Positions 47,205-56,903 are shown, numbered from the stretch's first letter. The stretch is 64,000 nucleotides of DNA from Hyphomicrobiales bacterium (GCA_025351165.1 JANXWK010000005.1:1-64000), one strand, 5' to 3'. Notes: generated by a model from the sequence alone, not told the origin. Translations and numbers: made by a program.

Positions 47205-48084
47205 ATTCTCCATTATCCGCTTTGCTCCAGATGACGCTAGAGATGAGCGCATAAATATTGGCGTAATTATTTTCTCAGAAGAAAATTTAGATATTAGAAT
47301 ATCAAAAAAGCTTGAAAAAGTAAGGGCTTTATCCACTGCGCTTGACATAGAAATGCTTCGTAATTTAGTTGAAAATATTAAGGTTGTAGATGAAAAATTT
47401 CAAGCTGCTGGAGCGTCTCTAGATGAAAGAGTAAGATTTCTATCGCGTATTGGTTCATTAACATTATCAAATCTAGGTACATTTAGCGCAGAAAATGCAA
47501 CTGTGTATGAAAATAGAATAAGTTCGATTTTTAAATCAATGGTTGACCCTGAGCCACAATTTCCTAGATTTCGTGAAAAGCGTTCAAGATTATTAACGCA
47601 GGTCAAGTCATTTTTTAGACAAGAAGGTGTCCTTGCTAGCAGGGATGAAAGTTTAGATTCTCATCGTATTGTCGCTGGTTACGAATTGGATAAAGGTCTA
47701 GTAGCAGATTTAGCTCTTAAAAATGGTGCTATGCATATAATAGAGACTATTGATGCATCAGGGGAAGAAAACACTATTCGCAAAGCAATAGGAGAAATTG
47801 GCATTGCTGCTTTAGTGCTTGAAAGCGCAAGAATGAAATTTGGTGAAACAAATACTAAAACAAAACTAGTTTATAATGCTTCATCCGCGCTTGAAAATAT
47901 TGCAAGACCTGCAATCGAAGCTGCCGTTAATCAAGGCGCTGAGCTAGTGAATTGGGCAAGTGTAACTGACCGCAATAAATTTATTAATGTTTTATCATCT
48001 TTAGCTACACCAATAGAACGGAAAAAACTTAAACCATTAGTTAAATTTGAAAATGTTACAAATCAGGCGTTCAAATTCCAATAA
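47188..48084 (+). CDS. DUF3037 domain protein, partner of HipA-like kinase
   Basis: A 298-residue protein whose N-terminus YKFSIIRFAPDDARDERINIGVIIF is the DUF3037 signature. The remainder is helical and charged with no catalytic motif seen. ATG 47188 is seven bases after AAGGGG, inside the end of the kinase gene; a GTG at 47185 is less likely. DUF3037 genes recur beside HipA-like kinase genes in many bacteria, so a functional pair, possibly toxin-antitoxin-like or defensive, is plausible but unproven. Confidence 0.78.
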   Translation: MVHCYKFSIIRFAPDDARDERINIGVIIFSEENLDIRISKKLEKVRALSTALDIEMLRNLVENIKVVDEKFQAAGASLDERVRFLSRIGSLTLSNLGTFSAENATVYENRISSIFKSMVDPEPQFPRFREKRSRLLTQVKSFFRQEGVLASRDESLDSHRIVAGYELDKGLVADLALKNGAMHIIETIDASGEENTIRKAIGEIGIAALVLESARMKFGETNTKTKLVYNASSALENIARPAIEAAVNQGAELVNWASVTDRNKFINVLSSLATPIERKKLKPLVKFENVTNQAFKFQ

Positions 48085-48542
48085 TAATTAAACCTTTTCT
48101 GATTTCTAATTTTAAGTTGTCAGTTAAATGGTGGTTTATGGGAAGTAAGATCATCATTGCCAAACCGAGTAGAGGCAAGAGTCTTTTTGGTTTTCATGGT
48201 AGTAAGTTAACTACACTTCACGCATTTATCAAAAAACACAAAAGACCTATAGTTACGATCTATTCCTTGCAAGACACTGCTTAAAATAGGTTTTATCCTG
48301 ACCACACTCAATCTCCATCAAAACTCAACATTTGAAAGCTCGCTTGCCGCGGAAGGCTTTAGCGGATGCACGGGAATTCACGATAGAAATATCAGCGGGT
48401 AAGCTTGTCCTAGCACTGTTTACTGGGTAAACCTCCTTTGTCCAGCACAATAAGCTTTGCAAAATGCAATCATTGTCACATCCATATACGACGTGCTTTA
48501 AGACGTGATTTTATCAATAGGGCAGAGAATAAGGCAGAGTTT
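48085..48542. other. Non-coding or decayed segment between DUF3037 gene and corA
   Basis: About 460 bp with no recognisable gene. A 48-codon open frame at 48138-48284 (plus strand) and a short minus-strand frame around 48310-48430 have protein-like composition, but I recognise neither. They could be remnants of a mobile element or of further islet genes. No terminal inverted repeats or tRNA were found. Confidence 0.45.
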
Positions 48543-49541
48543 ATGATCATAACGCATCGCATTCGTTATAATGGTAGCGAGAGTAAACCGTTATTTGAGC
48601 GCCATGTGTTGGAGCTAAATGAAAGCCTGCCCGATGATTCTGTGTGGTTTGATTTATTTGAACCCACTGGCGCAGAGGATCACAGGGTTGAAGAAGTGTT
48701 ACATATCAGCATTCCAACCCGCGCCGAGATGAAAGACCTTGATCCTTCAGGCATTCTTTATAAAGAGGGTGAAGCGCTCTACATGACAGCGCGGGTGTTT
48801 TGCCAGCCTGAGGGTGGCAACGCGACTTTGGCGGATGTATCGTTTATTTTAACGCAAAAAGCGTTGGTAACAGTGCGCTATGATGATCCTAAAGCCTTCC
48901 AAATGTTTGCAACCCGCTTAGCCCGGCCTAATGCTTGCGGCCATGCGGCGGCGGCTGTGCTGGATGGCTTATTGGATTCAGTTATAGACCGTTCAGGCGA
49001 AGTGCTGCGCCAGGTTGGCGATAAAATTGAGGCTCTCTCGCATTCAGTTTTTTCCAAACGCGATAAATCCAATATGATCAGCAATTCTTTAAATGACACA
49101 ATCCGTGAACTTGGCAGCATGGGTGATCTCATCTCACATGTGCGTGAAAGCATGGTGTCTTTGGAGCGGATGTTGCTGTTCTTGGGTGTCCAAGCCAAAA
49201 TTGGGCTAGACGGGTTTAATCTGGCAGCAGAATGGGAAGCGGATGCAAAAGATGTGCGCGCTATTGAGGATCACGCTTCGTTTTTAGCGGGTAAAGTGCA
49301 GTTTCTGCTGGATGCTACTTTGGGGCTGGTGAGCTTGGAGCAAAATAATGCGGTGAAGATTTTCTCGGTTATGGCTGTTATTTTTATGCCTCCAACACTG
49401 ATTTCATCGATTTACGGCATGAATTTCAAAAAATGGATGCCGGAACTGGAATGGGAATACGGCTACCCTTATTCATTGATGATGATGGTGCTCTCCGCAG
49501 TGGTGACATATAGCTTTCTAAAATGGAAAAGATGGTTATAG
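48543..49541 (+). CDS. corA: CorA-family magnesium/divalent metal transporter
   Basis: A 332-residue pentameric channel subunit. A long cytoplasmic alpha/beta funnel leads to two C-terminal membrane helices separated by the signature YGMNF. It ends with a basic tail (KWKRWL). I chose ATG 48543 (MIITHRIRY); an in-frame upstream TTG at 48438 adds 35 residues of doubtful quality. Confidence 0.92.
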   Translation: MIITHRIRYNGSESKPLFERHVLELNESLPDDSVWFDLFEPTGAEDHRVEEVLHISIPTRAEMKDLDPSGILYKEGEALYMTARVFCQPEGGNATLADVSFILTQKALVTVRYDDPKAFQMFATRLARPNACGHAAAAVLDGLLDSVIDRSGEVLRQVGDKIEALSHSVFSKRDKSNMISNSLNDTIRELGSMGDLISHVRESMVSLERMLLFLGVQAKIGLDGFNLAAEWEADAKDVRAIEDHASFLAGKVQFLLDATLGLVSLEQNNAVKIFSVMAVIFMPPTLISSIYGMNFKKWMPELEWEYGYPYSLMMMVLSAVVTYSFLKWKRWL

Positions 49542-49590
49542 ATCAGGCAGCAGATAGTGGATAAAATCTTAGACCTAATAACAGGTTCCC

Positions 49591-49624
49591 TCATGCACGG
49601 GCTTGACCTGGTGTTTCACGTCTT
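49591..49624. repeat. Half copy of the palindromic intergenic repeat
   Basis: TCATGCACGGGCTTGACC (49591-49608) continuing to TTTCACGTCTT matches the left arm of the element at 103-189 with several changes. The right arm is missing or degenerate. It lies between corA and the toxin gene. Confidence 0.55.
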
Positions 49625-49662
49625 GCAATTTTAAGATTGCTAAAACAAAGAGCTATAATTTT

Positions 49663-50058
49663 TTACCCCACCATTATTACCGTATCGCTATATCGTGCCA
49701 CAACAGCATCTGCCGTCAATAATCGCATGGGTTCAGATAAAGCCTGTGCTACAAGCAGTCTATCGAACGGATTGCCATGCAATAATGGTAGGGTTTCAAC
49801 ATAGGCTGCATGGGTTGGTGTTATGTCCAGCATTGTAAAAGCAGTCTCTTGAAAATAATCAATTGCCTCTGGTGATGAAAACGCAAACGCGTCTTTTTTC
49901 TTGGGTTGGGCTGATTTAATCGCAATTTCCCAAACTGTAACGGCTGAAACAAAAACAGTGTTTTGGCTGTCCGTTACAAGATCAAAAGCATGTGAAGATA
50001 ACCTCTTACACCCCGTTACAAACCAGATTGCGATATGAGTATCCAGTAGCAGGTTCAT
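49663..50058 (-). CDS. PIN-domain toxin (VapC type)
   Basis: A 131-residue PIN ribonuclease. The four acidic residues expected for metal binding are D6 (LLLDTHIAIW), E44 (VWEIAIK), D99 (NPFDRLLVAQAL) and D117 (LLTADAVV). The toxin start overlaps the antitoxin 3' end by 53 bp, indicating coupled expression. It should act as an RNase restrained by the upstream antitoxin; the RNA target is unknown. Confidence 0.9.
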   Translation of the reverse strand: MNLLLDTHIAIWFVTGCKRLSSHAFDLVTDSQNTVFVSAVTVWEIAIKSAQPKKKDAFAFSSPEAIDYFQETAFTMLDITPTHAAYVETLPLLHGNPFDRLLVAQALSEPMRLLTADAVVARYSDTVIMVG

Positions 50059-50308
50059 GCATCGTTACCATAAAACAAGTTTCAAACGCTTTATCGTCTT
50101 CATCAAAGGTTTCAAGCTCAACAGGCGGGTATTTTCCAGCTTGCAAGCCAAATCTTACTTTCGATATTGGCTGATTTTGCATCGCTACCAACCTTACCGC
50201 AGGGCGGCCATTGCGGGCAATGATGATTTCTTTTTCAGTGCCGCACTCAACGGCGTCCACTAAACGCAATAAATGGGTTTTAGCTTCCAGCATATTGACG
50301 GTTTTCAT
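50006..50308 (-). CDS. Phd/YefM-type antitoxin
   Basis: A 100-residue protein with the Phd fold N-terminus (TVNMLEAKTHLLRLVDAVECG, EIIIARNGRPAVRLV), which dimerises and binds the operator. The usual C-terminal toxin-binding acidic stretch (ELETFDEDDKAFE) is present, but the frame continues about 22 residues into the vapC gene. Most relatives stop before the toxin, so a lost stop codon is possible. First gene of the pair. Confidence 0.88.
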   Translation of the reverse strand: MKTVNMLEAKTHLLRLVDAVECGTEKEIIIARNGRPAVRLVAMQNQPISKVRFGLQAGKYPPVELETFDEDDKAFETCFMVTMHEPATGYSYRNLVCNGV

Positions 50309-50448
50309 TTTAAGTCTTCTTGGTCAAACTTGACTAGTACCACATTTTTTGCATTTTTCACCACTCAAAAACCATCTCTCAACAAACCATGTGGGCAAGC
50401 CCGCATTTATGTTCACTTGTTTGTAGAAAAGGTATATCGTAGATCAAT

Positions 50449-51855
50449 ATGGACTCAGCGCATTTTAAAACCAGCCCACAAACACCCCTGCCAGTTGTAG
50501 CAACAGGCGAAAACAAGCGCCGTGTATTCATCAAATCCTTTGGCTGCCAGATGAATGTGTATGATGCAGACCGCATGGCGGATGTTCTTGCGCCAGAAGG
50601 CTATGACACAACAAACACGCCAGAATCAGCTGATCTCATTATTCTCAATACGTGCAATATTCGTGAGAAAGCCGCTGAAAAAGTCTATTCCGAGCTTGGT
50701 CGGCTGCGCGAAATCAAGCTGGATCGGGCAAAATCAGGCAAGGAGACGCTTGTAGCTGTGGCTGGCTGCGTAGCGCAGGCTGAAGGCGCGGGTCTGCTGC
50801 GCAACACAAAAACCGTTGATCTGGTTGTTGGCTCACAAAGCTATCATAAATTGCCAGAGCTTTTGGCAAAAGTGCGCACCAAGCAGCGCGTGGTCGATAC
50901 AGAATTTCCGACAGGCGATAAATTTGCGTCCCTTCCCATGGCGGCGCGTGAACGTGTACAGGCACGCGGCGCGTCTGCTTTTCTCACTATCCAGGAAGGC
51001 TGTGATAAGTTTTGTACGTTCTGTGTGGTGCCCTACACAAGAGGGGCGGAAATTTCCCGCCCTGTTGCCAAAATAGTTGAGGAGGCAACACATCTTGCGA
51101 GCGCTGGCGTGCGTGAAGTTTCACTTTTGGGTCAAAATGTAAATGCCTATCACGGGCAGGGCCCCAATGGTGGCAGCGCCACACTCACACAGCTGCTCTA
51201 TGCTCTGGCAGATGTGCCCCACCTGGAGCGTTTGCGTTACACAACCAGTCACCCAAACGATATGAGCGACGAACTGATTGAGGCACATAAATATCTTCCT
51301 AAGCTCATGCCATCCCTGCATTTGCCTGTGCAGTCTGGATCAAACCGCATACTTAAGGCCATGAACCGCAAGCACACGCATGAAGAGTATAGATGTATTA
51401 TTGACAAAGTTCGCCAGGCACGCCCAGATATTGCGCTTACATCCGATTTTATTGTGGGATATCCAGGTGAGACAGATGCTGAGTTTGAAGACACTGTGAA
51501 GCTGGTGCATGATATTGAATTTGCGGCAGCCTATTCCTTCAAATACAGCCCGCGCCCTGGTACGCCTGCGGCGGATCACAAAACACAAATTTCAGAAGCA
51601 GTCATGCAGGAACGCCTGCTGCATCTGCAAAGCCTGCTGCGTCAACAGCAGATTGCATTCAATCAACAAACCATTGGTAGAACGGTTAATGTTTTGGTAG
51701 AAAAGCAGGGCCGTATGGATGGGCAGATGGGGGGGCGTTCTCCTTATGCGCAGGCCGTACATTTCAATGGGAACATATCAATGATTGGCACAATTGTGCC
51801 AGTTACAATAACAACTCTGATGCCAAACAGTTTAACAGGACTATACACACCATAA
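50449..51855 (+). CDS. miaB: tRNA-2-methylthio-N6-isopentenyladenosine synthase MiaB
   Basis: A 468-residue radical-SAM methylthiotransferase acting on A37 of tRNAs. The N-terminal UPF0004 domain ([13 protein letters not shown]) has conserved Cys ligands, the radical-SAM [15 protein letters not shown] is intact, and a C-terminal TRAM domain follows. It starts the conserved run miaB-phoH-ybeY-corC-lnt, with gaps of 11 bp or overlaps, so it is probably one operon. Confidence 0.96.
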   Translation: MDSAHFKTSPQTPLPVVATGENKRRVFIKSFGCQMNVYDADRMADVLAPEGYDTTNTPESADLIILNTCNIREKAAEKVYSELGRLREIKLDRAKSGKETLVAVAGCVAQAEGAGLLRNTKTVDLVVGSQSYHKLPELLAKVRTKQRVVDTEFPTGDKFASLPMAARERVQARGASAFLTIQEGCDKFCTFCVVPYTRGAEISRPVAKIVEEATHLASAGVREVSLLGQNVNAYHGQGPNGGSATLTQLLYALADVPHLERLRYTTSHPNDMSDELIEAHKYLPKLMPSLHLPVQSGSNRILKAMNRKHTHEEYRCIIDKVRQARPDIALTSDFIVGYPGETDAEFEDTVKLVHDIEFAAAYSFKYSPRPGTPAADHKTQISEAVMQERLLHLQSLLRQQQIAFNQQTIGRTVNVLVEKQGRMDGQMGGRSPYAQAVHFNGNISMIGTIVPVTITTLMPNSLTGLYTP

Positions 51856-51866
51856 AGGAGAGCAGC

Positions 51867-52943
51867 TTGAGCAGATCTTTGAGTGAGCCAGCAAAACTTG
51901 CAGCAGCCCTGACAGCCGCCGGACATGGCGCAATAAATGGACAGGCAGGCCCACCCCAGGAAATAACGGAGCAGAGCCTCTCTTTTGAAGACAATAAACT
52001 GGCAGGGCTGGTTTTTGGACTTTACGACCAAAACCTGGCACACATAGAGCGCCGCTTGGGAATAATAGCCAATGCCAGCGGCAATCATGTTACAATCAAA
52101 GGTGGCAAGGATATTGTTGGACGTGCGCGGAGAGTGCTTGAAAACCTGTATCGTGAGGTCAAAAAAGGCAAGGCCCTGTCGCTTGGCGATATTGATGGCA
52201 TTATTCAGGAAAGTGCCATGCAGGGTAGCCTCTTTCCTTCAAAAGCTGAAATTACAGACATTAACGCCCGCCCCAGTTTTGAGCAGATCAGCACCCGTAA
52301 ACGCGGCCCGGTCAAAGCCAGGAACGCAGCGCAGGATGCCTACCTGCGTGCTTTACGCAAAAATGAACTGGTTTTTGCCGAAGGACCAGCAGGAACTGGA
52401 AAAACCTGGTTGGCGGTTGGTTATGCAGTGTCCCTTATGGAGCAGGGGATCTGCGAGCGGTTGATCCTCTCGCGTCCAGCCGTAGAAGCTGGTGAGCGTC
52501 TGGGATTTCTGCCTGGGGACTTGCGTGAGAAGGTCGATCCATACTTGCGCCCAGTCTATGATGCACTTTATGATTTTATGGATGGACGCGCTGTGGAGCG
52601 CGGTCTTCAAACAGGGCAGATTGAAGTTGCGCCTCTTGCCTTTATGCGTGGGCGTACCCTGACCAGAGCTGTTGTGCTTCTGGACGAAGCGCAGAACACG
52701 ACAACCATGCAAATGAAGATGTTTTTAACGCGTCTTGGAGAAGGGTCCCGTATGATTGTTACAGGTGATCCATCTCAGATTGATTTGCCGCCTGGACAAA
52801 AATCAGGACTTGTTGAAGCTGTGTCCATTCTAGATGGCGTGGATGGTGTTGGGCGCATTCAGTTCAAGCATCAGGATGTTGTACGGCATGATCTTGTACG
52901 CCGTATCGTGCAGGCCTATGAGGAGGCAGGCGTTAAACTGTGA
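51867..52943 (+). CDS. phoH: PhoH-like ATPase
   Basis: A 358-residue protein with a KH-like N-terminal segment and a PhoH ATPase domain: Walker A EGPAGTGKTWLAV (about 172-184) and Walker B VVLLDEAQNTT, followed by MIVTGDPSQIDLP. The start is TTG 51867, five to six bases after AAAGGAG; no nearby in-frame ATG exists. The stop overlaps the ybeY start. Thought to act in RNA metabolism with YbeY. Confidence 0.94.
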   Translation: MSRSLSEPAKLAAALTAAGHGAINGQAGPPQEITEQSLSFEDNKLAGLVFGLYDQNLAHIERRLGIIANASGNHVTIKGGKDIVGRARRVLENLYREVKKGKALSLGDIDGIIQESAMQGSLFPSKAEITDINARPSFEQISTRKRGPVKARNAAQDAYLRALRKNELVFAEGPAGTGKTWLAVGYAVSLMEQGICERLILSRPAVEAGERLGFLPGDLREKVDPYLRPVYDALYDFMDGRAVERGLQTGQIEVAPLAFMRGRTLTRAVVLLDEAQNTTTMQMKMFLTRLGEGSRMIVTGDPSQIDLPPGQKSGLVEAVSILDGVDGVGRIQFKHQDVVRHDLVRRIVQAYEEAGVKL

Positions 52944-53437
52944 GCAATTTAGTTAGTCTGGACCTGCAATCAGAAGATGATGGCTGGCTTGCAGTTGAAA
53001 ACATTGAGAGCCTTTGCGAGCGTGCAGTTTTTCAGGCTAGCATGGAGGCTCAACCAAAACCCATGCAGGGTGCCGAGCTGTCCATATTATTGACAAATAA
53101 TACAAAAATTCGTGTCTTGAATAAACAATGGCGTGGAATAGATAAACCAACGAATGTATTGTCCTTTCCAGCTGTATTACCAGAAAAAATAGCCAAAAGT
53201 CCAATATTGGGAGATATTGCGCTTGCCTTTGAAACAATTGAGCTTGAAGCTCAAACTGATCAAAAATCCATGAATAACCATATAACCCATCTGGTTATTC
53301 ATGGATTTTTGCATATTTTAGGCTATGATCATGAAACCGAAAAAGATGCAGCGTTAATGGAAGCGCTGGAAATAAGTATTTTGGAAAAACTCAATATTGC
53401 AAACCCTTATATAGATTGCGATTTGCTCAACACATAA
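52940..53437 (+). CDS. ybeY: Endoribonuclease YbeY (rRNA maturation factor)
   Basis: A 165-residue zinc RNase involved in 16S rRNA 3'-end maturation and quality control. The zinc ligands H121, H125 and H131 lie in HGFLHILGYDH. TNVLSFP is the other family block. The start is GTG 52940, overlapping the phoH stop (GTGA). Confidence 0.95.
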   Translation: MSNLVSLDLQSEDDGWLAVENIESLCERAVFQASMEAQPKPMQGAELSILLTNNTKIRVLNKQWRGIDKPTNVLSFPAVLPEKIAKSPILGDIALAFETIELEAQTDQKSMNNHITHLVIHGFLHILGYDHETEKDAALMEALEISILEKLNIANPYIDCDLLNT

Positions 53438-53457
53438 ATGATAAGTATAGAAGATTT

Positions 53458-54522
53458 ATGCCAGACGAACCATCACAGCCCCCGCAAGAACCATCTAGTT
53501 CGCATTCAGACTATTCTGATCAAAACCAGCGGCACGAGGGGGTGCTGCATAAAATAAAATCACTTCTTGGATTAAAGTCCGGAACATCGTTGCGTGAAGA
53601 CTTGAAAGATGCTTTGGCTGAGGGTGTAACCGACCAGGCATTTAGCCCTCAAGAATGCATTATGCTGGAAAACGTGTTGGGTCTGCGGGAGCGCCGTGTA
53701 GCAGATGTCATGGTTCCTCGTGTTGATATCATTGCCGTATCCATAGAAACGTCCCTTGCAAATCTACTGAAGGTTTTTCGAAGCGCCAGTCATTCACGCT
53801 TGCCTGTTTATGGTGAAACACTGGACGATCCTAAGGGAATGCTGCATATTCGAGATTTTCTTGATTTTTTATCTGCACGTGCAGAGGTTGGTGCAGCAAA
53901 GCGCAGGAGTAAAAATACATCTGAAACAACAGCTTTTGATTTGGGAAATGTGGATCTGGCGCAAAAACTATCAAGTACCAAACTTGTCCGTCCCATTTTA
54001 TACGTACCTCCATCCATGCCAGCTATGGATTTGCTAAGGCGCATGCAGTCTACAAGAACTCACATTGCCCTTGTGATTGACGAATATGGTGGAACGGATG
54101 GCCTTGTATCCAATGAAGACCTGGTTGAAATGATTGTGGGTGATATTGAAGACGAGCACGACGAGACAGGTCTTGCCATCAAATCTATTGCAGGTGGCTA
54201 TCTGTTGATTGATGCAAGAGCATCTCTTGAGGAAGTTAGTGAAGCGCTTGGCACAAACCTTGAAATAGACGAAGCTGCTGAAGATGTAGATACAATTGCG
54301 GGGTATCTGGCAACAATAGCTGGTCGTTTGCCAGCACGTGGTGAATTGATTCTGGCACCAAGTGGTATTGAATTTGAAATTATTGATGCAGATCCGCGCC
54401 GTATTAAGCGCGTAAAAGTGCATCCAAACAGAGTTCAAGGTTCTAAATCAAAAGCTTTAGACGCAGGTTCTCTTAAGAATATATCGACAGAGGCGGCGCC
54501 AACAGCTAACAGCACCTTGTAA
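53458..54522 (+). CDS. corC: CorC/HlyC-family CBS-domain protein
   Basis: A 354-residue cytoplasmic protein with two CBS domains (about 80-215: MVPRVDIIAVS, HSRLPVYGETLDDPKGML and HIALVIDEYGGTDGLVS) and a C-terminal CorC_HlyC transporter-associated domain (about 235-320). The N-terminal 40 residues are disordered. I chose ATG 53458; an in-frame TTG at 53416 overlaps ybeY. Implicated in magnesium/cobalt efflux in enterobacteria; the role in rhizobia is less certain. Confidence 0.92.
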   Translation: MPDEPSQPPQEPSSSHSDYSDQNQRHEGVLHKIKSLLGLKSGTSLREDLKDALAEGVTDQAFSPQECIMLENVLGLRERRVADVMVPRVDIIAVSIETSLANLLKVFRSASHSRLPVYGETLDDPKGMLHIRDFLDFLSARAEVGAAKRRSKNTSETTAFDLGNVDLAQKLSSTKLVRPILYVPPSMPAMDLLRRMQSTRTHIALVIDEYGGTDGLVSNEDLVEMIVGDIEDEHDETGLAIKSIAGGYLLIDARASLEEVSEALGTNLEIDEAAEDVDTIAGYLATIAGRLPARGELILAPSGIEFEIIDADPRRIKRVKVHPNRVQGSKSKALDAGSLKNISTEAAPTANSTL

Positions 54523-54547
54523 AGTACAAAATAGGGCTGCATCTGAC

Positions 54548-56209
54548 ATGTTTGAAAATAGTTTGACGCTGACAGCCCATCGTATCATTTTATGTCATGG
54601 CTGGGAAAGACGGATTACTGCCTTTATGGCAGGGGCAGTCGGCGTCCTGGCTATGCCTCCTATTGGTTTGCTTCCGTCTTTGTTTATCACAATGACAATA
54701 GCTGTTTGGCTGATAGATGGCTCAACTGGTGATAAAAAATATGCATGGTTTAAGAAAATACTGAGCGCAGCCTCTGTTGGGTGGTGGTTTGGTTTTGGGT
54801 ATTTCCTTTGTGGCTTATGGTGGGTGGGAGCGGCCTTTCTTGCAGAAGGCGAGGAATTTATTTGGGCTATGCCCCTTGGAGTGGTAGGTCTGCCCGCTGC
54901 CCTTGCAGTGTTCCATGCACTTGGATTTGGAATTGCACGTGTTTTATGGTCAACAGGTCTAGGTCGTATTTTCGCATTTACTGCTGGACTTGGTTCAACG
55001 GAATGGCTGCGCGGTCATATTTTAACCGGCTTTCCATGGAACACGTTCGGGCAGGCTTTTGGCGAATACGTCATTACAGCACAGTTTGCTTCATTAATCG
55101 GCATAGAAGGGCTGAATGTTCTGGCAATCCTTATTTTTGCAACTCCAGCTTTTATTGCAACAGGGGCTACTTTTAAATCAAAATACAGGCCTTTGATTTG
55201 GGCTTTATGCGGTCTTGTAATTATTGTTGGGTATGGCGGGTTAAGGCTTGGACTAAATGGCGGCCTTTATCCCCAGCTTGACAAGGCCAACATTGTAAAA
55301 AATGTAAGGCTTCGCGTTGTTCAACCTAATATCTCAATCTTAGAAAAACATAATGTAAAAAATGGAGAAAAACTGCTCGAAACTTATTTAAAGTTGAGCG
55401 ATAAGGCTACCTCAGCTGGTACATCAAGCATCACTGATGTAACGCATGTTTTTTGGCCAGAATCCCCCTTTCCTTTTTTGTTGGCGCAAACCCCACAAGC
55501 TCTTAATCAGATGAGTGCAAAACTGCAGGGCAAAGTAACACTGATAACTGGGGCAATTCGGGCTGATTCATCAGGTATCGCTAAAACGCAGAGAGTTTAT
55601 AATTCAATACATGTTGTTTCAAAAGAGGGGGTAATCGCCGACTCGTATGATAAAGTTCATCTTGTGCCGTTTGGAGAGTATCTTCCAGCCCCTTTTCAGG
55701 TAGCTTTGAACAAATTAGGGCTCAGGCAGTTTGTGCATGTACCAGGTGGATTTGAAGCAGGAAGCCTTTTACGGTCGATACATGCAGATGGCATGCCCGC
55801 AATTTTGCCAATGATATGTTACGAGGCGATTTTTCCTGGCGAGTTTACAAGGGATTTAATTCCAGGAAATGCGTCACCTGGAGTTATTGTCAACGTAACA
55901 AATGATGCGTGGTTTGGAAATAGTTTTGGCCCTTACCAGCATTTTTCACAAAGCAGAATAAGATCAATTGAACAGGGTTTACCCATGATACGTTCGGCAA
56001 ATACGGGCATTTCTGCGGTGATTGACCCATACGGTCGAATATTAAAATTTTTGCCAATTGGTGTAGCAGATGTAATAGACTCTCCCTTGCCAGTAGCATT
56101 GGCTATGACGATCTATTTAACCTACTGTAAAAGTTTTGCAATCTGGCTATTGCTCATTTGTGCAAGTCTCGCTATATTTTCAAGTCTAACATGCCGAAAA
56201 ATAAGTTAA
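54548..56209 (+). CDS. lnt: Apolipoprotein N-acyltransferase
   Basis: A 553-residue inner-membrane enzyme adding the third acyl chain to lipoproteins. About six N-terminal helices precede a periplasmic nitrilase-like domain with the catalytic Glu in WPESPFPF, Lys in KVHLVPFGEYLP and Cys in MICYEAIFPGE. A final helix follows. Downstream is the PraR-like regulator; in Sinorhizobium the corresponding lnt gene (actA) also sits beside phrR. Confidence 0.95.
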   Translation: MFENSLTLTAHRIILCHGWERRITAFMAGAVGVLAMPPIGLLPSLFITMTIAVWLIDGSTGDKKYAWFKKILSAASVGWWFGFGYFLCGLWWVGAAFLAEGEEFIWAMPLGVVGLPAALAVFHALGFGIARVLWSTGLGRIFAFTAGLGSTEWLRGHILTGFPWNTFGQAFGEYVITAQFASLIGIEGLNVLAILIFATPAFIATGATFKSKYRPLIWALCGLVIIVGYGGLRLGLNGGLYPQLDKANIVKNVRLRVVQPNISILEKHNVKNGEKLLETYLKLSDKATSAGTSSITDVTHVFWPESPFPFLLAQTPQALNQMSAKLQGKVTLITGAIRADSSGIAKTQRVYNSIHVVSKEGVIADSYDKVHLVPFGEYLPAPFQVALNKLGLRQFVHVPGGFEAGSLLRSIHADGMPAILPMICYEAIFPGEFTRDLIPGNASPGVIVNVTNDAWFGNSFGPYQHFSQSRIRSIEQGLPMIRSANTGISAVIDPYGRILKFLPIGVADVIDSPLPVALAMTIYLTYCKSFAIWLLLICASLAIFSSLTCRKIS

Positions 56210-56282
56210 AATTTAAACAGGTTGTATCTTTAAAGTATACAACCAGATGCGTCTGAGATGACGCTGAATAACGAGATAAATA

Positions 56283-56729
56283 ATGAAAAAAATACCCAAT
56301 CCAGTAGACAAGCATGTTGGAAGTCGTGTGCGCATGCGCCGTGTTCTTTTGGGGATGAGCCAGGAGAAACTTGGGGAGGCTTTAAACTTGACCTTCCAGC
56401 AGGTGCAAAAATACGAAAAAGGCACAAACCGGATTGGTGCAAGTCGCTTAAGCCAGATTTCAAAAATACTTGGTGTACAGGTGGCGTTTTTTTTCGAGGG
56501 TGCACCAGTTGATTCCAGTTTTGATGACACCAGTTCTTTGATGGCGGGTTTTGCAGAAGGGGAACAGGCCTCTTATATATCGGATATTATGTCAACGCCT
56601 GATGGCTTACAGCTTGCACGAGCTTTTAGTCGCATTCGCGATCCTAAACGCAGGCGTCTGGTTATTACAATGGCAAACACACTTGCCGATGAAGATCCAG
56701 TCAATACCACTCCTATCTCGGACGAGTAA
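56283..56729 (+). CDS. praR: PraR/PhrR-like XRE-family repressor
   Basis: A 148-residue regulator with one HTH_3 domain (about residues 10-68: VGSRVRMRRVLLGMSQEKLGEAL, LTFQQVQKYEKGTNRIGASRLSQIS). The position between lnt and metK is that of PraR/PhrR in rhizobia, where it affects biofilm formation, symbiosis and acid response. The symbol follows synteny and sequence feel. It has its own upstream gap of 73 bp and a strong terminator after it. Confidence 0.82.
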   Translation: MKKIPNPVDKHVGSRVRMRRVLLGMSQEKLGEALNLTFQQVQKYEKGTNRIGASRLSQISKILGVQVAFFFEGAPVDSSFDDTSSLMAGFAEGEQASYISDIMSTPDGLQLARAFSRIRDPKRRRLVITMANTLADEDPVNTTPISDE

Positions 56730-56751
56730 TCAAAACCATTATATTATTTGG

Positions 56752-56785
56752 AAAACCGTTCTTTATTAAGAACGGTTTTAATATT
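56752..56785 (+). terminator. Rho-independent terminator after praR
   Basis: AAAACCGTTCTT (56752-56763) and AAGAACGGTTTT (56768-56779) form a perfect 12-bp stem with a 4-base loop, then AATATTTTT. It isolates praR from metK. Confidence 0.9.
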
Positions 56786-56903
56786 TTTGCTTGACCATTT
56801 CCCCTAATTTGGTTCAAACAAGTAATGCTTGCTTGAATATAATGATTTTTATCCGTTATTTCAAACGTTGTCCGTTTAAATGTACGGATCCATCCAAGGA
56901 CAC

